NCBI GenBank assembly: GCA_030760725.1 | Contig: JASWHV010000002.1 | Coordinates: 62,055,900-62,119,899, forward strand | Source: Neostapfia colusana | Taxonomy: Eukaryota; Streptophyta; Magnoliopsida; Poales; Poaceae | Direction: 5' to 3' | Length of the DNA stretch: 64,000 bases | In this document: positions 10,011 to 22,600 of the stretch, piece after piece | Numbering within the stretch: position 1 is the first letter of the stretch | How the letters are laid out: every line of letters begins with the position of its first letter | The notes under the pieces: model-generated | The model's database searches: none | Told to the model about the DNA's origin: nothing | Seen by the model: the letters and a program-made list of their open reading frames with translations, nothing else | Made by a program: the position numbers and the translations under genes

Positions 10011-11437
10011 ATGACCAAGCTTCCTTCAGCGGCAAACTCTCCTCCCCCGCGTCCGCGGCGAACCGCGACCAGGGGGGAGTACATGTCAACACACTCAGGA
10101 CGGAGTGTGTCGGTACAAGCTGGGAGCCAGCAACAGGCTCTGGCAGCACCGACCCCGGCAATGCAGGCTCCAACCAGCGTCAGGTCTTCAGTAGTGCTGG
10201 GCGTACCCGGTGGTGGTGCGCTAGCTGCAGTAAGAGCGCTACTGCACAATCCGCCTGCTGGGGACGCGCCTCAGGCAGCGACCCAGCAGTGGATTTGCGA
10301 GGTAGACCGTCTCGTCGTCGCCGCCGCAAACCCTCGACTTCGGTGGGGATGACGCTCATACCGGGGTACACTGTGCCCGGTGCGAACCAAGCGTTCGCGG
10401 CACCAGTACCTGTGGCAACAGAAGCAGGATGTGCGGCCCTCACGCCCCACCTTCACTTCACGAAGTGGCCGCGCAAGTTTCGGCCGCACCTGCCCGAGAA
10501 GTACGACGGCAGCGTCAACCCGGCGGAGTTCCTCCAGATCTACTCCACCGCCGTACTTGCCGCAGGAGGGAATGAAGCCGTCATGGCCAATTACTTCCCT
10601 GTTGCCTTGACCGGTCCGGCCCGGTCTTGGCTCATGAACCTCCCCCAGGGTTCCATAACTTCCTGGGGAGAGCTCTGCCGGCAGTTCATCGCCAACTTCG
10701 CCAGTTCCTACACCCGGCCTGGCACGGAGCAAGACCTCCATCCCATCCAGCAACAACCGGGGGAGTCGCTGCGCTCCTTCATCCAGCGGTTCTCCCAGGT
10801 GCGGAACACCATCCCACACATTCAAAATGCTTCTGTGGTGGTGGCGTTCCGGCAAGGCGTCCGGGACAAGAAGATGCTCGAGAAGCTCGCCACCAGAGAG
10901 GTCCGCGATGTCTCCGAGCTCTTCAGCCTGGCAGACAAGTGCGACAGAGCAGCTGAAGGGCGGAACTGGCACTCTCTGCCGACCTCTGAGTCAGGAGGAC
11001 AGCCCGGGTCCGGTGCTGCTGCCTATGGAGGTGGCAAGAAGGCCAAGAACCGGGGGAGTGGCAGGATGAAGTCATCGTCCGCGGCTCCCGTCGGTGCAGC
11101 AGCGACGACTAGTGGAGCTCGGGGGCCATGCCCCGACAAAAGGCAGCGGCAGTCACCAGCCCCAGATAGTGACCAGGGCGGGCTATTCCCCGTGCATGGC
11201 GCTGGCAACCATACTGCTGCTGAGTGCTGGGATATCCAGAGGCTCGCGGAGCGCTTCCGCAAAGGAAGGCAGCAGAGAGTTGAAGCGCCGCTCCACCCTC
11301 AGAGGGATGGCAAGCAGAAAGTCGACGCTCCAGTCAGCGCCACCCACCAGGTGGAGTTTCAGGAGCCTCAGCGTGTCATAAAGACAGTGCATAACGGTGG
11401 GGATTCCAGCACCGATGGTGACGGGCCGGGGCGGTAG
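10011..11437 (+). pseudogene. gag: E gag (Tat lineage), frameshifted
   Basis: Likely start is the ATG at 10011 (MTKLPSAANSPPPRPRR). The N-terminal part (PAGDAPQAATQQWICEVDRL) is in one frame to about 10330, and the main part continues one frame over to 11437, implying a one-base loss near 10330. The retrotransposon gag capsid domain is clear (KFRPHLPEKYDGSVNPAEFL near 10470, ARSWLMNLPQGSITSWGELC near 10620, ESLRSFIQRFSQVRNTIPHI near 10770). Near 11190 a knuckle-like FPVHGAGNHTAAEC appears. Relatives usually have Cys where this has Phe, so zinc binding may be lost. No protease or RT follows. Confidence 0.85.
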
Positions 11438-11839
11438 CCGGCTGTGGCTGCCGCCCCGGGTCAGTGGAGGCTGCACTGCTGCGGCGTCAACCTTGGAGAA
11501 GCCCCAAGTAGTCGCAGCAGCCCAAGCACCGATCACAATGGTGCAAGGTCGGGCCAGCCTCACCCGAGGGCACGCCTTCGTGCCTCGGTCATACCTCCCG
11601 AGGGCCGCCCAGGGTCTGTCAACCCCTTGAAGGCCTTGCCAGAAGGGGAAGACGCCTTAGGTCTTCCAAGACGAGCCCAGGTCCACCTACCCGTTGAAGG
11701 CCTTAGCCAGAAGGGGAGAACTCCCCGGGGGCGCCCAGGAGAAGCCGTGCAGGACCTGATCCAGCGTGAAGATGACAACCCCGTCGACGAGACTCGGCTG
11801 CAGGTAACACCCCACAACGCACGGTCTCGGCTACTGCTC
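11438..11839 (+). other. E spacer after gag
   Basis: No gene is visible. Two copies of a TTGAAGGCCTTxGCCAGAAG motif lie at about 11626 and 11695. The stretch replaces the protease, RT and RNase H expected of a complete relative. Confidence 0.5.
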
Positions 11840-12060
11840 TAGCACTACCGCCAAAGAACCAAACGTGTCATTGACCTGCAGAAGGGCAACTTGGTGTCGC
11901 GGCACGCACTTTCCCAAGAAGGACCTATAAACTCTCGCCAAGCCGGGATGGTCCCTTCCAAATCATGAAAGCTGCCGCCCCAGGTACACATGCCCTTCAA
12001 CCGAGTGTGGGATCCGTTCCCAAAACCCTTGGCATGGAACAACACTGTAAGTCCTACTAC
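11840..12060 (+). pseudogene. E remnant of the integrase C-terminus
   Basis: Broken reading frames keep pieces of the last part of a Tat-type integrase: HYRQRTKRV, then LQKGNLV near 11875 (usual family form is xxGDLVLR), ALSQEGP near 11905, and GPFQIMKAAAPGT near 11950, ending in a CKSYYP-like piece near 12050. Several indels separate them. With gag upstream this shows that E arose by deletion of most of pol from a complete element, rather than never having had one. Confidence 0.6.
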
Positions 12061-12955
12061 CCGAGCATTAGTAGAACAGGGTCATCCCCTTCTGTAATAA
12101 GTCCCATAGAATTTAGGAACAGCGCTTGGGGCAGCTAAGTCCCAAGGGACGGTACAGGACTACGTCCAGCTTAGCCTGGTTCCGACCCTAAGCGCGTAGA
12201 GTCTTGCTTCCCATGTAGACGAGGCGGATCATTGCCTCCATGTACAGCCAGAATTCCACCTATGGGCATGAACATAGAAACTTGTTCTACTTTGCTCTCT
12301 CTCATGCGCTCATTTAAATTATGCATTAATTTTTATGATCGCACTATCTATGTATGTTCATCGTACATCTAGCTCCCTCTCTCCCGCGCTCATCCATAGT
12401 CAGCATTCGCTATCTTACCGAGGGCGGTTGCGCTTGAGGCACCTGCCGATTGCCGAGTGAGTCTCTCGGGCCTCCCCCAGTCAGGTGCTGCGGTGCCAGT
12501 TGGTCACCTCCAGAAAAGGCCTGCGTTGTGCATGGGGGGTCCAGGGTGCGTATCTCGCTTAGCCAGCTCCGAGCCCAAAGCGTGCGCATCCTGCCCTCCG
12601 GAGGTACAGGGGAGTACAACCGCTTTGCCTGGTCATGAACCCAAAGCACGTACACTCTGCTTCCCCGGCGCACGGCCCGGTACTAGGGATCGGATGGCCG
12701 TACCCGGACCTTGGAGGGAGCCGGAGCTCCGGCGCCTCGCGCACAGAATTGCCCAAGCCCCTTATAACGGATCAGGATCGTAAGCCGAATAAGACTAGGA
12801 GACGGGAGGGGAGGACCCCCCGAGGAGAATTACGTTTCCTTTGCCTGTGTGCAAGACCTCCAGGTTACAGCAACGGGGACTGCACGAAGCAGGGGGAAAG
12901 GAGCTACCAACTACTCCGGCCTAGGACTGGAAGGACCGGGTCCTGCCCCATCAGC
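12061..12955 (+). other. E non-coding region
   Basis: No coding signal is convincing. Two similar segments, containing GAGCCCAAAGCGTGCGCATC (about 12570) and AACCCAAAGCACGTACACTC (about 12640), suggest old tandem duplication. The area lies between the pol remnant and the antisense gene, where Tat elements usually carry long non-coding DNA. Confidence 0.45.
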
Positions 12956-12959
12956 AGGA

Positions 12960-13165
12960 GCGAGGCCCGAAGGCCCCACGTGTCCAGCGGGCCCGGAGAT
13001 GCCGCCTCCCCTAAGGGGGGCTCCGGACTTGCCACATGGCAGGCGGAAACCGGACCTCCCCCTCGGTGGGGGGGGGGCTCCGGAAGCCCTACGTGTCCAG
13101 CAGGGCCAGAGCTCCCGCCTCCTCAGGAGGGGCTCCGGACCCGCCACGTGGCCGGCAGATTTGGA
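12960..13165 (+). repeat. Internal G-box array of E
   Basis: Four sites about 55 bp apart (CCACGTGTCC near 12975, CCACATGGC near 13032, CTACGTGTCC near 13090, CCACGTGGC near 13142) alternate exactly as in the LTR array, with the same GGACCTCCCC arms. So the U3 module also exists inside the element, just downstream of the 3' end of the antisense gene. The following 13166-13410 shows nothing more. Confidence 0.7.
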
Positions 13166-13410
13166 CCTCCCCATAGGGCGAGATCCAGAGACCTCTGGGG
13201 GCCCCTAACACAGTTAGGACCCGGGGAAGGTGTCTGTGCAGAGCTCCGAGATTGGAGAAGGCCTCTGAGTACCTTGCGGAGCTAAGGACTCAGCCAGGCA
13301 AAGCCAAGAAGGAGAGAAAAAGCATCACAGACACAAACATCCAAGAGAGTCTATTCATGCGAGGCTCCATGAGCTAGACTACAGGCTCGATAAAAAGGGA
13401 GAAACAGGTC

Positions 13411-15139
13411 CTAAGGACCCCCCGGCTCACGCCGGAACCTAGCGGCTACAAGGGTAGCCACATCCTCGACTTCGGCCCTGGCAGCTTCCTCCCGCTCCGC
13501 GGCTGGGCCCTCTCTCGCTGGCTCCAGGAAGAAAGAAGGGTCGCGGATCTTGAAGCATGCCAGCACATGTGAGGCGACCTCTAAGGCCAGGCCGCGTCCC
13601 TCGGCCTCAAGCTCGCTGGCGACCACCGAGTCTAGCCTGTCCAGCTTGGCGCCGATTGACTCCAGCGCGGGGATCACTCCGCCACCTTCAACGCAGGAGC
13701 CGCTGCCCTCACCGGACTGAAGCCAAGAGGGATCAGGGCGGACCCCGCTCGATCAACGAAGCTTGAGACCGCATGCGCCTCAGAGGACCGCAAGGCCGAG
13801 AGCTCCTCCACCTCGCGGCGGGCTTCCTGCAGGGCCTCTAGGTTTCTCTCGGAGAATTCCTTCTCCTTGGCCGCCAGGGAGCTCTCCCGATGGTGGAGAG
13901 ACTTGGCGAGCCGCTCCAACTCAGAAGCCTTGAAGTCGGCGGCCAACTCCCGATCCAGGACCGCCCGGCGTTCGTGGGAGACCTGTTCCTCCTTCAAGTC
14001 AAGGTCTGCCTTCTGAATCTCTAGCTCCTCGATCCGAGCTCGAAGGTCATCCTCGCCCGCCGCCAGCTGCGCAGCGACCCTCTCCGCCTCAGCTGCCGTG
14101 GAACGCTCCCGTTCCTCAACGGCGAGTTTACGGCGCTCCAACAGCTGCCGTATCTCCTCAGCGGCAGAGAGGCTCTCCTCGGCCCAGGCGTGTGCCTCCA
14201 GGGCCTCCCTGTTGATCTGCCGCAATTCGGTGTCCATGCGGTCGACAGACCGCTTCAGCCGGTCGAGGAGCACTTCCCTGAAGTCGAGCAACTCCTGCCT
14301 GGAGTCGAGCTCGCTCTTGACCTTCGCGGTCTGCTCCCGCAAAAGGTGCCCCCAGGTGAGGAGGCGATCCCGTTCAACTGTATACTCCTCCTGCTCGCGA
14401 CCTAGTGCAGCCAAGACCTGCCGGACACTCGTCTCGGCAAGCGCAAAGGCATCCGCCAAGGGCAGTGGAGCAGCAGAGGCCGGGGCAGATCCCCCGACCT
14501 CCTCCATTACCTCGTCCTAAAGAGGAGCCGATGCACCAGCGACCGAGATGAGACGCCGGTCAGGAGAAGCTGGCGCCGGGGCTCTGGCTGCCGGACCTGC
14601 CGGACTCTCTTTACCTTCTGGCTTCTTGACCTGTGAAGAGGGATGAGCCGGGGAAGGCGGCGCTGGAATAAAGGCCGGGCCGCCTGGTGCAGGGCCGACC
14701 TTCGCTGGCCTGGGGGCCGTGGCGGCCGTCTCGGCAGGAAGAGATGACGCCGCCGCGGAGTCCGGGCACACCGGAACAGGAGAAGCTCGCGCTGGCTTGG
14801 GGCCGCGGCAGCTGTCCCGGTTTCCGAGCGCAACGACACAGACTCCCCGCCAGTCGGGGACGGCCAGGAAGCGCGGACACTCCAGCGGGCTCTGAACCCC
14901 GACTTCCGAGCCGGGGTAGGACTCCCAGAGCCCGCCGCCGTCACTGACGGCTGCTCCGCAGTCGCTTGAACTGGCGTAGCAGGGGACGCCCCAGAAGCTC
15001 CCCTCAACGCATCAGCCCGGGGCCTCTTTGAGTCGCCACCGGAAGGAGTGCCAGGCACCCCAGGTTCCCGACTTGGCACAGACGCCGCCGATGGAGGAGA
15101 TCGAGCGCGCTTCTTCTCTGGTGGTGGGTTGGAGGCCAT
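13411..15139 (-). pseudogene. E antisense ORF, coiled-coil protein, broken
   Basis: On the strand opposite to gag, a Kozak-like ATG at 15137-15139 starts a Pro/Ser/Arg-rich N-terminus (MASNPPPEKKRARSPPSAAS, with KKRAR as a possible nuclear signal). The frame shifts near 14800 and meets TAG at 14517-14519. A long coiled coil then runs from 14507 to about 13750 (repeats such as LAAGEDDLRARIEELEIQKA). After another frameshift near 13677 it ends with a conserved tail (ESIGAKLDRLDSVVASELEA) and a stop at 13411-13413. Antisense ORFs of this kind are known in Tat-lineage elements, and their function is unknown. No separate promoter could be identified. Confidence 0.75.
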
Positions 15140-15588
15140 GACGAGGGAGGACTCAAAGGAAGAAGACAAAGGCGGAAGAGTCCAAGAAAAAGCGCTGGGA
15201 AGTGCGAAGGGAAGCCACAATGTGGGTAAGATCACCTCTAAAAACATCCCGGGTGCAATTCCAAGCGATTCGAAACTCTTCGGATATGCCGCATAGGCAA
15301 CCGCTTCGGCTCCAAGACCGAGCACCGATGACAGGTGGGCCCAAGCCGCCCAACTAAAGCGGTGGCCCAAGGAGTCAGTCTCCTAAGAAGACAAGCCGGC
15401 AAGGCACTTCGGCGGTTCCCGAAGAAAGCGCCGCAACGTGCAGAAGTGGCAGTCTCGGGAACCGCCGCAGTAAAAGTGACCATCAAGTGGGTGCACGCTC
15501 CCACGATCCCTCGGCCGTTCGTGCTCCGGCAGCGGTCAATGCGGTACTTAGAAAAAGTGCGCGGATCAGAAGAGACAGAGGTCCCACC
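15140..15588 (-). other. E region upstream of the antisense ORF
   Basis: Open frames on both strands are short and disagree with each other, so I call no gene. By position it should hold the promoter or 5' leader of the antisense ORF. B1 enters at 15589. Only 40 bp of E's internal DNA remain on the far side (29723-29762). Confidence 0.45.
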
Positions 15589-15617
15589 TGAGACGGCCCC
15601 ACGGGACCTCGTCGGGT

Positions 15618-15638
15618 GGTGCCGTGTTATGCGGCACC
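15618..15638 (-). other. LTR-end hairpin, B1 3' LTR
   Basis: A 7-bp stem GGTGCCG/CGGCACC with a 7-nt loop lies 29 bp from the LTR end. B2 (37690-37710) and C2 (52081-52101) have the same 7+7+7 layout with paired changes. The other B1 LTR has it at 25724-25744. Confidence 0.6.
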
Positions 15639-17008
15639 CAACAGCACACGGGTCGATGAAACATACATCATATTACATAAATAGTTTGCGGAAGCGTACA
15701 AGAATATTTTACAAATAAGTATATCAGAGTAAACTACAGCGGAAGACTATCACTCTCACGACTCATATCTAAACTAGCAACAAAGAAACGGTCCAGCCCG
15801 CGGACGTTTCTTACTAGCAACACAAAGACAATCTGCAGCGGCGAGGATGCTCTTAGAGTAAGCACTCGGAGGTTCCCGAGTCTCATCGGCACCCCTTCTC
15901 ATAATCAGCGAGTCAATTACCTGCAAAACAACTCGGATAGCATCCGTGAGCATAACGCTCAGCAAGACTTAACCGTCACCCTAAACATGAAACTCTAAGT
16001 GAGGTTATGAACCTAACATAGGATGGCATAAGCATAATTAACTCGCCTAAAAGTGAATCCTTACTTTCAAGTATTAATTGCAGCATTTTAAGTAACCCTG
16101 GGCACGCCACATCGGGAGTCCACAATCAAACAAGAAACGCTTTCCCCCAATGTAAATTGCTCATGGCATAAAAGAATCGAGTTTGCACTAGCCTATTCAT
16201 CAAGTTCCAATGCAAAGGTAGGATAATATTTCATATCAAAATGATTAGTTCCTTTCTCATGCAAGTTCTTACTACGTCACGACTGTGAGAACAAGTATGC
16301 TCGGTCCATTCCGCGAGCGACGGTGATTCGAATCAATAACACCCGGACTACACGACACGTACAACCGTACTCGACGTTGCCTACAACAACCATCACTGAC
16401 GTCGTACGTGGCAGCCTTTCCCCCGTTTCACCCCCGCTGAATCGATCAAGTCGCCCCGTACAGTAGCTACTCTCATGGTGCACCTTCCGACGTGAGATGT
16501 CATGAGAATATTCCCCACATACTGCACACCGGCCGTCCGCCTGAGGCGACCCGAAAAGTCCCAACGACAGCTTCCCGAGGTACATCGGTTTACTGGGTCC
16601 CATATAGCCAGCATAAGTCCGGTACACAACTCAAACTTGTTCAACAGGGCCGCATACGGATCGGTCCTTGACCGACACGGACAGGTCTACAGCACCAAGG
16701 CCCCTCTGTCCTGCTGCTCCTACAACCTTCCGGTCTCAACTTTAACTTACTAAATTCAATTACGAACCAATCCCGTATGCCCCTGTTGTTCCTAAATCTG
16801 CGAGTAGCATCTCACCACTCGACTTCTACCGAACCGTACTTAAGCATGGCAGTTCTACACGGTGAAAGACACCTACCCAATACCCCATGGGTCATTTGGC
16901 TATGCCAGAGGAGTATCAATCACTAGACCTAATGCACAGTTCATATCTTGACCGAAAGTGAGTACAAAATAAAAACTTAACAGCTGTTAAATGCAAACCG
17001 GAGCTTGC

Positions 17009-17124
17009 CTGTTTTGCAGGGTAGTCGTATATAACAGTTAGTGTCCTTGCAGATCCACCCTTGACTCTCCGGAGCTTGATCCACTTTGATGAATCACTCC
17101 TTTGAGTCCCCTTCGTTGTGGTTC
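17009..17124 (-). other. Exon-like segment with GC donor, B1 3' LTR
   Basis: In element orientation it follows tttcaatag and ends ACAG|GCAAGC, the GC donor shared by all four families. Its 116 nt are open if entered in phase 1. They leave in phase 0, and the terminal segment at 15920-15774 is open in that phase for 48 codons. The peptide is unlike the acidic one of C and B2, so B1 may have diverged or lost coding. Intron-sequence downstream of the donor (CCGGTTTGCATTTAAC) matches B2 and C. The other LTR copy is at 27230-27115. Confidence 0.4.
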
Positions 17125-19611
17125 CTATTGAAATGCATATACATATGTTTCATGGAATGTAATGGAAAGAAGTTATAGAATTACTTTCTTAAGAACAGAG
17201 GTTGTGTGGAAAAGCCAAGCATGGCTTGGTTTGCCTCTGTTGTGCAAAGAACAGAATTAAACTAATTTGACCTTAAGGCCCTTAGCTATACACTAACCCT
17301 TTTCTCTAATGAACATAATAGATAAGCTGAAAGGATTTGAGTGCAACCGAAGAACAAGAACTCCAATGGCCTCAAAACTTTTACAGCAGGTTCTATACTA
17401 CCTAAGGATTTAGCTTGCCAAATTGCAGCTAATGTGGAGTCAAATTGTGTCCTCCATAATTCTCACCATACCTCTTATGTATTTTTCCCTTATACATAAG
17501 TATGGAGAATAAGAACAGGGAGTTCCAGGACTTATCTTGGGCTGATAATTTACATGTGAGTTTTTGATCACATGAGAGTCATCTGGTCCAAAATTCAGCC
17601 CTTTTACTTGGGTAGTTCTCCCAGAACAATTCTTTAAGCATTTGTACTCAATAGAATTAATTCTGTAGTAATGTGCATTTTCATACCCAACTAAGTGAAC
17701 TACAATTCCAAGTATGTCCCAGAGAGCTTGCCTAAATTTTCCTATGATTTTTGGAGCTATGGATTGCTCAGAACAGATTTTTGAAGTGGGAAACATTTTC
17801 TGAAAATGTTTCTGGACTCTTATGAACACAGCAGATTGTTTTTAGCAAATTCCTACTCAAATGATCATCAAATGAGCTGAAAATTTGCTATGAGGTCAAC
17901 AATATGCTAAAGAATATTCTGGCAAAATTTGGGTATTTTTGGATAAACCAAACTCCCTCTATAATTCTTTTTCAGAAAAGCTTCCAAGAATTTTCCAGAA
18001 TTAAATAATCCGTTTCATACAAATTGGGTTGTACCTCTGGATAGTACTCTCTTAGAGGAATCCAACAAAATTTATCTCACTATTTTTGGAGCTTCCTACA
18101 CCAAGTTATGCATTTTACAAGTTTGCACAACTCTCTGTTTGATTTTAAACAGCACAGTCGCGCGTGGGGCCCACGGGTCAGATGCTTCTTCAACCTCCCG
18201 CCAGAGCCCGCGGTGCACACCAGCAGAAAACTTGGCATGGCTCGTTCTCCCCCATTTCTCCACCAAATGGGCTCCGGTTTCGCCCTACATGCTCCTGGGA
18301 ACGTGGCGCAGCTGCCGGGCAAGGTTTTCCCGCATGAAAATGGCTGTAGGTGGGTCGGCACCGGCGGGGCGGCTCGGGAGCTCGACATGGACGCGTTCCA
18401 GCGTGTCCAAGGCATCTCCCGGCGAGCTATGATGTCCTACAGCATCCCTATGGTTCTAGGAACATGGAACGGGGATCAGATCATGCAGAAAGTGGCTGCA
18501 ACCTAGTCCTCACCGTGGACCATGGCAGTTTTGGCCGCCGGCGACGATTTCCCGTCGCCCGGGGCACAGGAGGGTCGGTTTCCTTTGGTTTTCGGCGTGG
18601 GAGGGCGCTAGGGCATCTAGTTGCTGTGGTTTGAATTGTAGGAAGTGTGATCAATCGGTTTGGGAGAATTTCCCGAATTAAACACATGCTGTTCTATACG
18701 TGCACCGGTGCCAAAACTCGAATTCCGGCGAGCCGGCGTCGGGGGAGGGCAAGAGGACGACGGGATGAGGATCAGTACCTCCTGGCGCACCTCTGTGACC
18801 TCTTGAGCCTGCTGGAGAGGCGCTGGTCTGGCCGGGAGACAGGGGCAGTGGAGCAGCGCCGACGAGGTGCTCTGCTCTCGGTTTGTTTGCGAGGAGGAGA
18901 AAGCAATTGTGCTTTGCTTCGGCCGGGGGGGCACGTTATCACGTTGGGGGTGCGGCCAGGACCGACCCCAGGGCGCCACCGCATGGAGACCGGCAGCAGG
19001 AGCTGTCACCGGCAAGCTGCTCGGTGGCGCTCGCGAGCAGCTCGGGAAAAGTCCCCACCGAGAGCAAAACTTAGGGAGTAAGTCTCCTCCTTTAGCTCTA
19101 TGACCTGTGGGTCCCATCCCGCATTTCTTCAGCAAATATCTTCTCAAGCTGATCTTTTCACTCCCCAAAATGCTAAATTTTAAAAAGGTGGGCTAGAATT
19201 TGAATTCTTCAAATTTAGTTTGAATTTGTAAGACTAAATCTGAATTTGGTTTAGAATTTGCAATTTCCTCTCTTTAGCTCTCCTTTGAGCCCACCCTACA
19301 ATTGAAAAGTTGGTGATAACCTTTTCTCTAAAAACTCAACTATATGGCTGCATGTTAATTCAAAGTTTTTGGGTCACCATATGTGTGAACTTTGAATTTC
19401 AAATCTGAATTTTAAACTTACATGCAAAGAGGTATTTAACTCCTTATTGGTTCAACATTTTTAAATAAAAAGGTGAACCTCATGTTGGATGTTCATCCAT
19501 GTATTACTTTGCATGAAGAAAAGTTTTAGCAAGTCCCATTTTTCCTGTCATTGCCACCCATATGAACTCAAACCATAGTTTTTATTCATACACATTTTTG
19601 GGACTTTTACA

Positions 19612-19628
19612 TTCCTCCCCCCTTAAAA
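19612..19628 (-). promoter_or_regulatory. B1 polypurine tract
   Basis: In element orientation TTTTAAGGGGGGAGGAA directly abuts the 3' LTR start TGTAAAAG. It is the plus-strand primer of reverse transcription. Confidence 0.9.
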
Positions 19629-19675
19629 GAATCTCGTCCCGAGATTACAAAACAGGAACGAGACAGGAGAGATAA

Positions 19676-22600
19676 TTATAAACTGTACAAAGCTAAAAAT
19701 TCCGGATAGTTGGTGCGGAGGTAATCTTCACTTTCCCACGTCGCCTCTTCCGTGGTGTGATTACTCCACAGCACCTTGAAGAATCTGATCGTCCGGTTCC
19801 GGGTTACCCGGGTCTTTTCATCCAAAATCTGGACCGGTCGCTCGGTGTAGGTCAAGTCCGGTTTCAATTCGTCGATGTCCTCAGTGCGAACAGCAGCGGT
19901 GAATTTGAGGCACTTCCGCAGCTGTGATACATGAAATACATCATGAATACCCGCTAGACTTGCTGGTAACTCCAGCCGGTAGGCTACGGGTCCGCACTTC
20001 TCCGTGATAGCAAAAGGACCAATAAAACGGGGAGCGAGTTTCCCCTTTACACCGAACCGGTGAATTCCCTTCATCGGAGATACACGAAGATATACGTGCT
20101 CTCCGACGTCAAAATGTAACGGCCTACGCCTTTGATCGGCGTAGCTCTTCTGTCGGGATTGGGCAGCCTTTAAGTTCTCTTGTATCAACCGAACTCGGTC
20201 TTCGGCTTCGTTGACAAGATCAATCCCAAACAGAACTCTTTCGCCGGACTCACACCAATTCAGTGGTGTGCGACACTTCCGGCCATAGAGAGCTTCATAC
20301 GGTGCCATTTTAATACTCGCTTGATAACCGTTGTTGTATGAAAACTCCGCCAGCGGTAGGTGATCGTCCCAATTCCTACCGTGGTGGATGGCACATGCTC
20401 TCAACATGTCCTCGAGCACTTGATTCACCCTCTCAGTTTGTCCATCGGTTTGAGGGTGATATGCGGTGCTTCTAATTAGCTTGGTGCCCAACGAGGCATG
20501 CAGCTGCTCCCAAAACCGAGCAACGAACAACGCACCTCGATCTGAGATGATGGTCTTCGGGACACCATGTGAACATATAATTCTGGAGATGAATAACTCC
20601 GCATATTGCCTTGCTCGATAATGAGTGTTTACCGGTATGAAATGAGCTGATTTCGTCAACCGGTCGACGATCACCCATATCGAGTCATGCTTCTTGGATG
20701 TGAGCGGTAATCCAACGATGAAGTCCATACTCACATCCTCCCATTTCCACGCCGGAATCTTCAAAGGTTGTAGCGGTCCGGCTTTCCGCATATGATCAGC
20801 CTTGACCCGTCTACACGTATCGCATTCGGATACGTATTTAGCAATCTCCCTCTTCATCCTCGTCCACCAAAATCTCTGTTTCAAATCTTGGTACATCTTG
20901 TTACTTCCGGGATGAATGGAAAACTTTGACAGGTGGGCTTCATCCAAGATCTTCTTCCGGAGTTTCATATTGCGCGGTACCACTATACGGTCGTTAAACC
21001 ATATTGTACCGTTCTCATCCTTCCGGAAACATTTCACCTCTCCGTTGTCTAGTCTTCTCCGTATGTAAGACATACCTCTGTCTCTTCTTTGAGCCTCAAC
21101 AATCTCTTCACGGATTGTTGGAATGAGCGCGAGATTATAAAGTGCGCCATACGGAATGACACGGAGGCTTGGTTCTTCATCTTCCAACTCAGCAACCGCT
21201 AAGTTGTGAACGTGGGCTTTCCGACTAAGCGCGTCGGCAACCACGTTGGCTTTTCCCGGGTGATAGTGGATCTCAATTTCATAATCTTTTATGAGCTCCA
21301 ACCATCTCCGTTGTCTCATATTCAGCTCCTTCTGCGTGAAGATATACTTCAGGCTTTTGTGGTCGGTGTAGAGGTGAACAAGATTACCCAGTAGGTAATG
21401 CCTCCACATCTTTAACGCCAACACCACAGCAGCAAGCTCAAGATCGTGAGTTGGATAATGCTGCTCGTGGTTTCGCAGTTGACGAGACCCATAGGCGACT
21501 ACACGCCCTTCTTGCATCAGAACGCAACCGAGACCGATGCCGGATGCATCGCAGTATACATCAAATGGCTTCATCGTGTCCGGCTGAGCAAGAACTGGAG
21601 CCGTTGTGAGATGTTTCACCAAAGTTTTGAATGTGGCTTCACATGCTGCATTCCACATGTATTTAGTGCCCTTCTTCAGCAGCTCCGTCATTGGTTTAGA
21701 AATCTTTGAGAAGCTCGAAATAAACCTCCGATAATACCCCGCTAAACCTAAGAAACTTCGGACCTCGTGGACCGATTTGGGAGATTCCCACTTCAGCACT
21801 TGTTCAATCTTGCTGGGGTCCACGGTGATACCTTCTGCTGAAATAATATGGCCTAGGAAAGGCACTTGATCGATCCAGAACTCGCACTTGCTGAACTTGG
21901 CATATAACTGGTGCTCCCGCAACCGTTGTAGCACAATGCGCAGATGTTCAGCATGCTCTTCTTCAGATTTGGAGTAAACCAATATGTCGTCGATGAATAC
22001 CACGACGAACTTGTCTAGCTCCGGCATGAATACAGAATTCATCAAATACATAAAGTGTGCCGGAGCGTTGGTTAGCCCAAATGACATGACGAGGTACTCG
22101 TAGAGTCCGTATCTCGTCGAGAAAGCTGTCTTCGGTATGTCCTCCGGTCGGATCTTGATTTGATGATAGCCCGACCGAAGATCCATCTTCGAAAATACCT
22201 TTGCACCCACAAGTTGATCAAACAGGATGTCGATGCGAGGCAAAGGATACTTGTTCTTGATCGTGACAGCATTGAGAGGACGATAATCAACACATAGCCG
22301 TAGTGTTTCGTCCTTCTTCTTAACGAACAGCGCTGAGCAACCCCAAGGTGAAGAACTTGGTCGTATGAAACCCTTGCTCATGAGTTCATTCAGTTGCTCT
22401 TTCAACTCCGCTAGCTCGTTAGGTGCCATCTTGTAAGGCCTTCGTGAAATAGGCGTCGTTCCTGGCGCCAGTTCAATTTTGAACTCGACGTCCCGTTCGG
22501 GCGGCATGCCCGGTAAGTCATCGGGAAATACGTCGGGATAATCACGTACCACCGGAATATCTTCAAGCTTCAGCGCTTCCGTGTGGTAGGCCTCTACCAT

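Larger units (their letters stand above)
15589..19611 (-). repeat. B1 3' LTR (left copy, 4023 bp)
   Basis: On the plus strand it reads TGAGACGGCC to CTTTTACA. In element orientation it starts TGTAAAAGTCCC and ends CCGTCTCA. A GC-rich island (about 18150-19085) interrupts an AT-rich LTR. The inverted repeat at 15618-15638 is the terminal hairpin. Exon-like segments are at 17124-17009 and 15920-15774. The many open frames in the island are mirrored in the other LTR only because the LTRs are copies. Confidence 0.95.

Noticed and set aside
9873..10352. A separate 159-residue protein before E gag
   Set aside because: From 10011 it reads as the N-terminal part of gag, joined to the main gag by a one-base frameshift. 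The part before 10011 lies in the LTR and primer site.
12635..13285. A 216-residue ORF in E
   Set aside because: It runs through the G-box array and duplicated non-coding segments, and the overlapping frames on both strands are equally open, as expected of GC-rich DNA.
14507..15370. A 287-residue minus-strand ORF as an intact gene
   Set aside because: Only its first part from 15139 matches the antisense ORF. After about 14800 it is out of frame and turns into low-complexity Arg/Pro sequence, while the neighbouring frame carries the true continuation.
18108..19168. Several 70-180 residue ORFs on both strands in the B1 LTR, repeated at 28214-29274
   Set aside because: They overlap in several frames in a GC-rich island, and appear twice only because the LTRs are copies. 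None has a recognisable domain, and no ATG frame matches the exon phase seen in C2.
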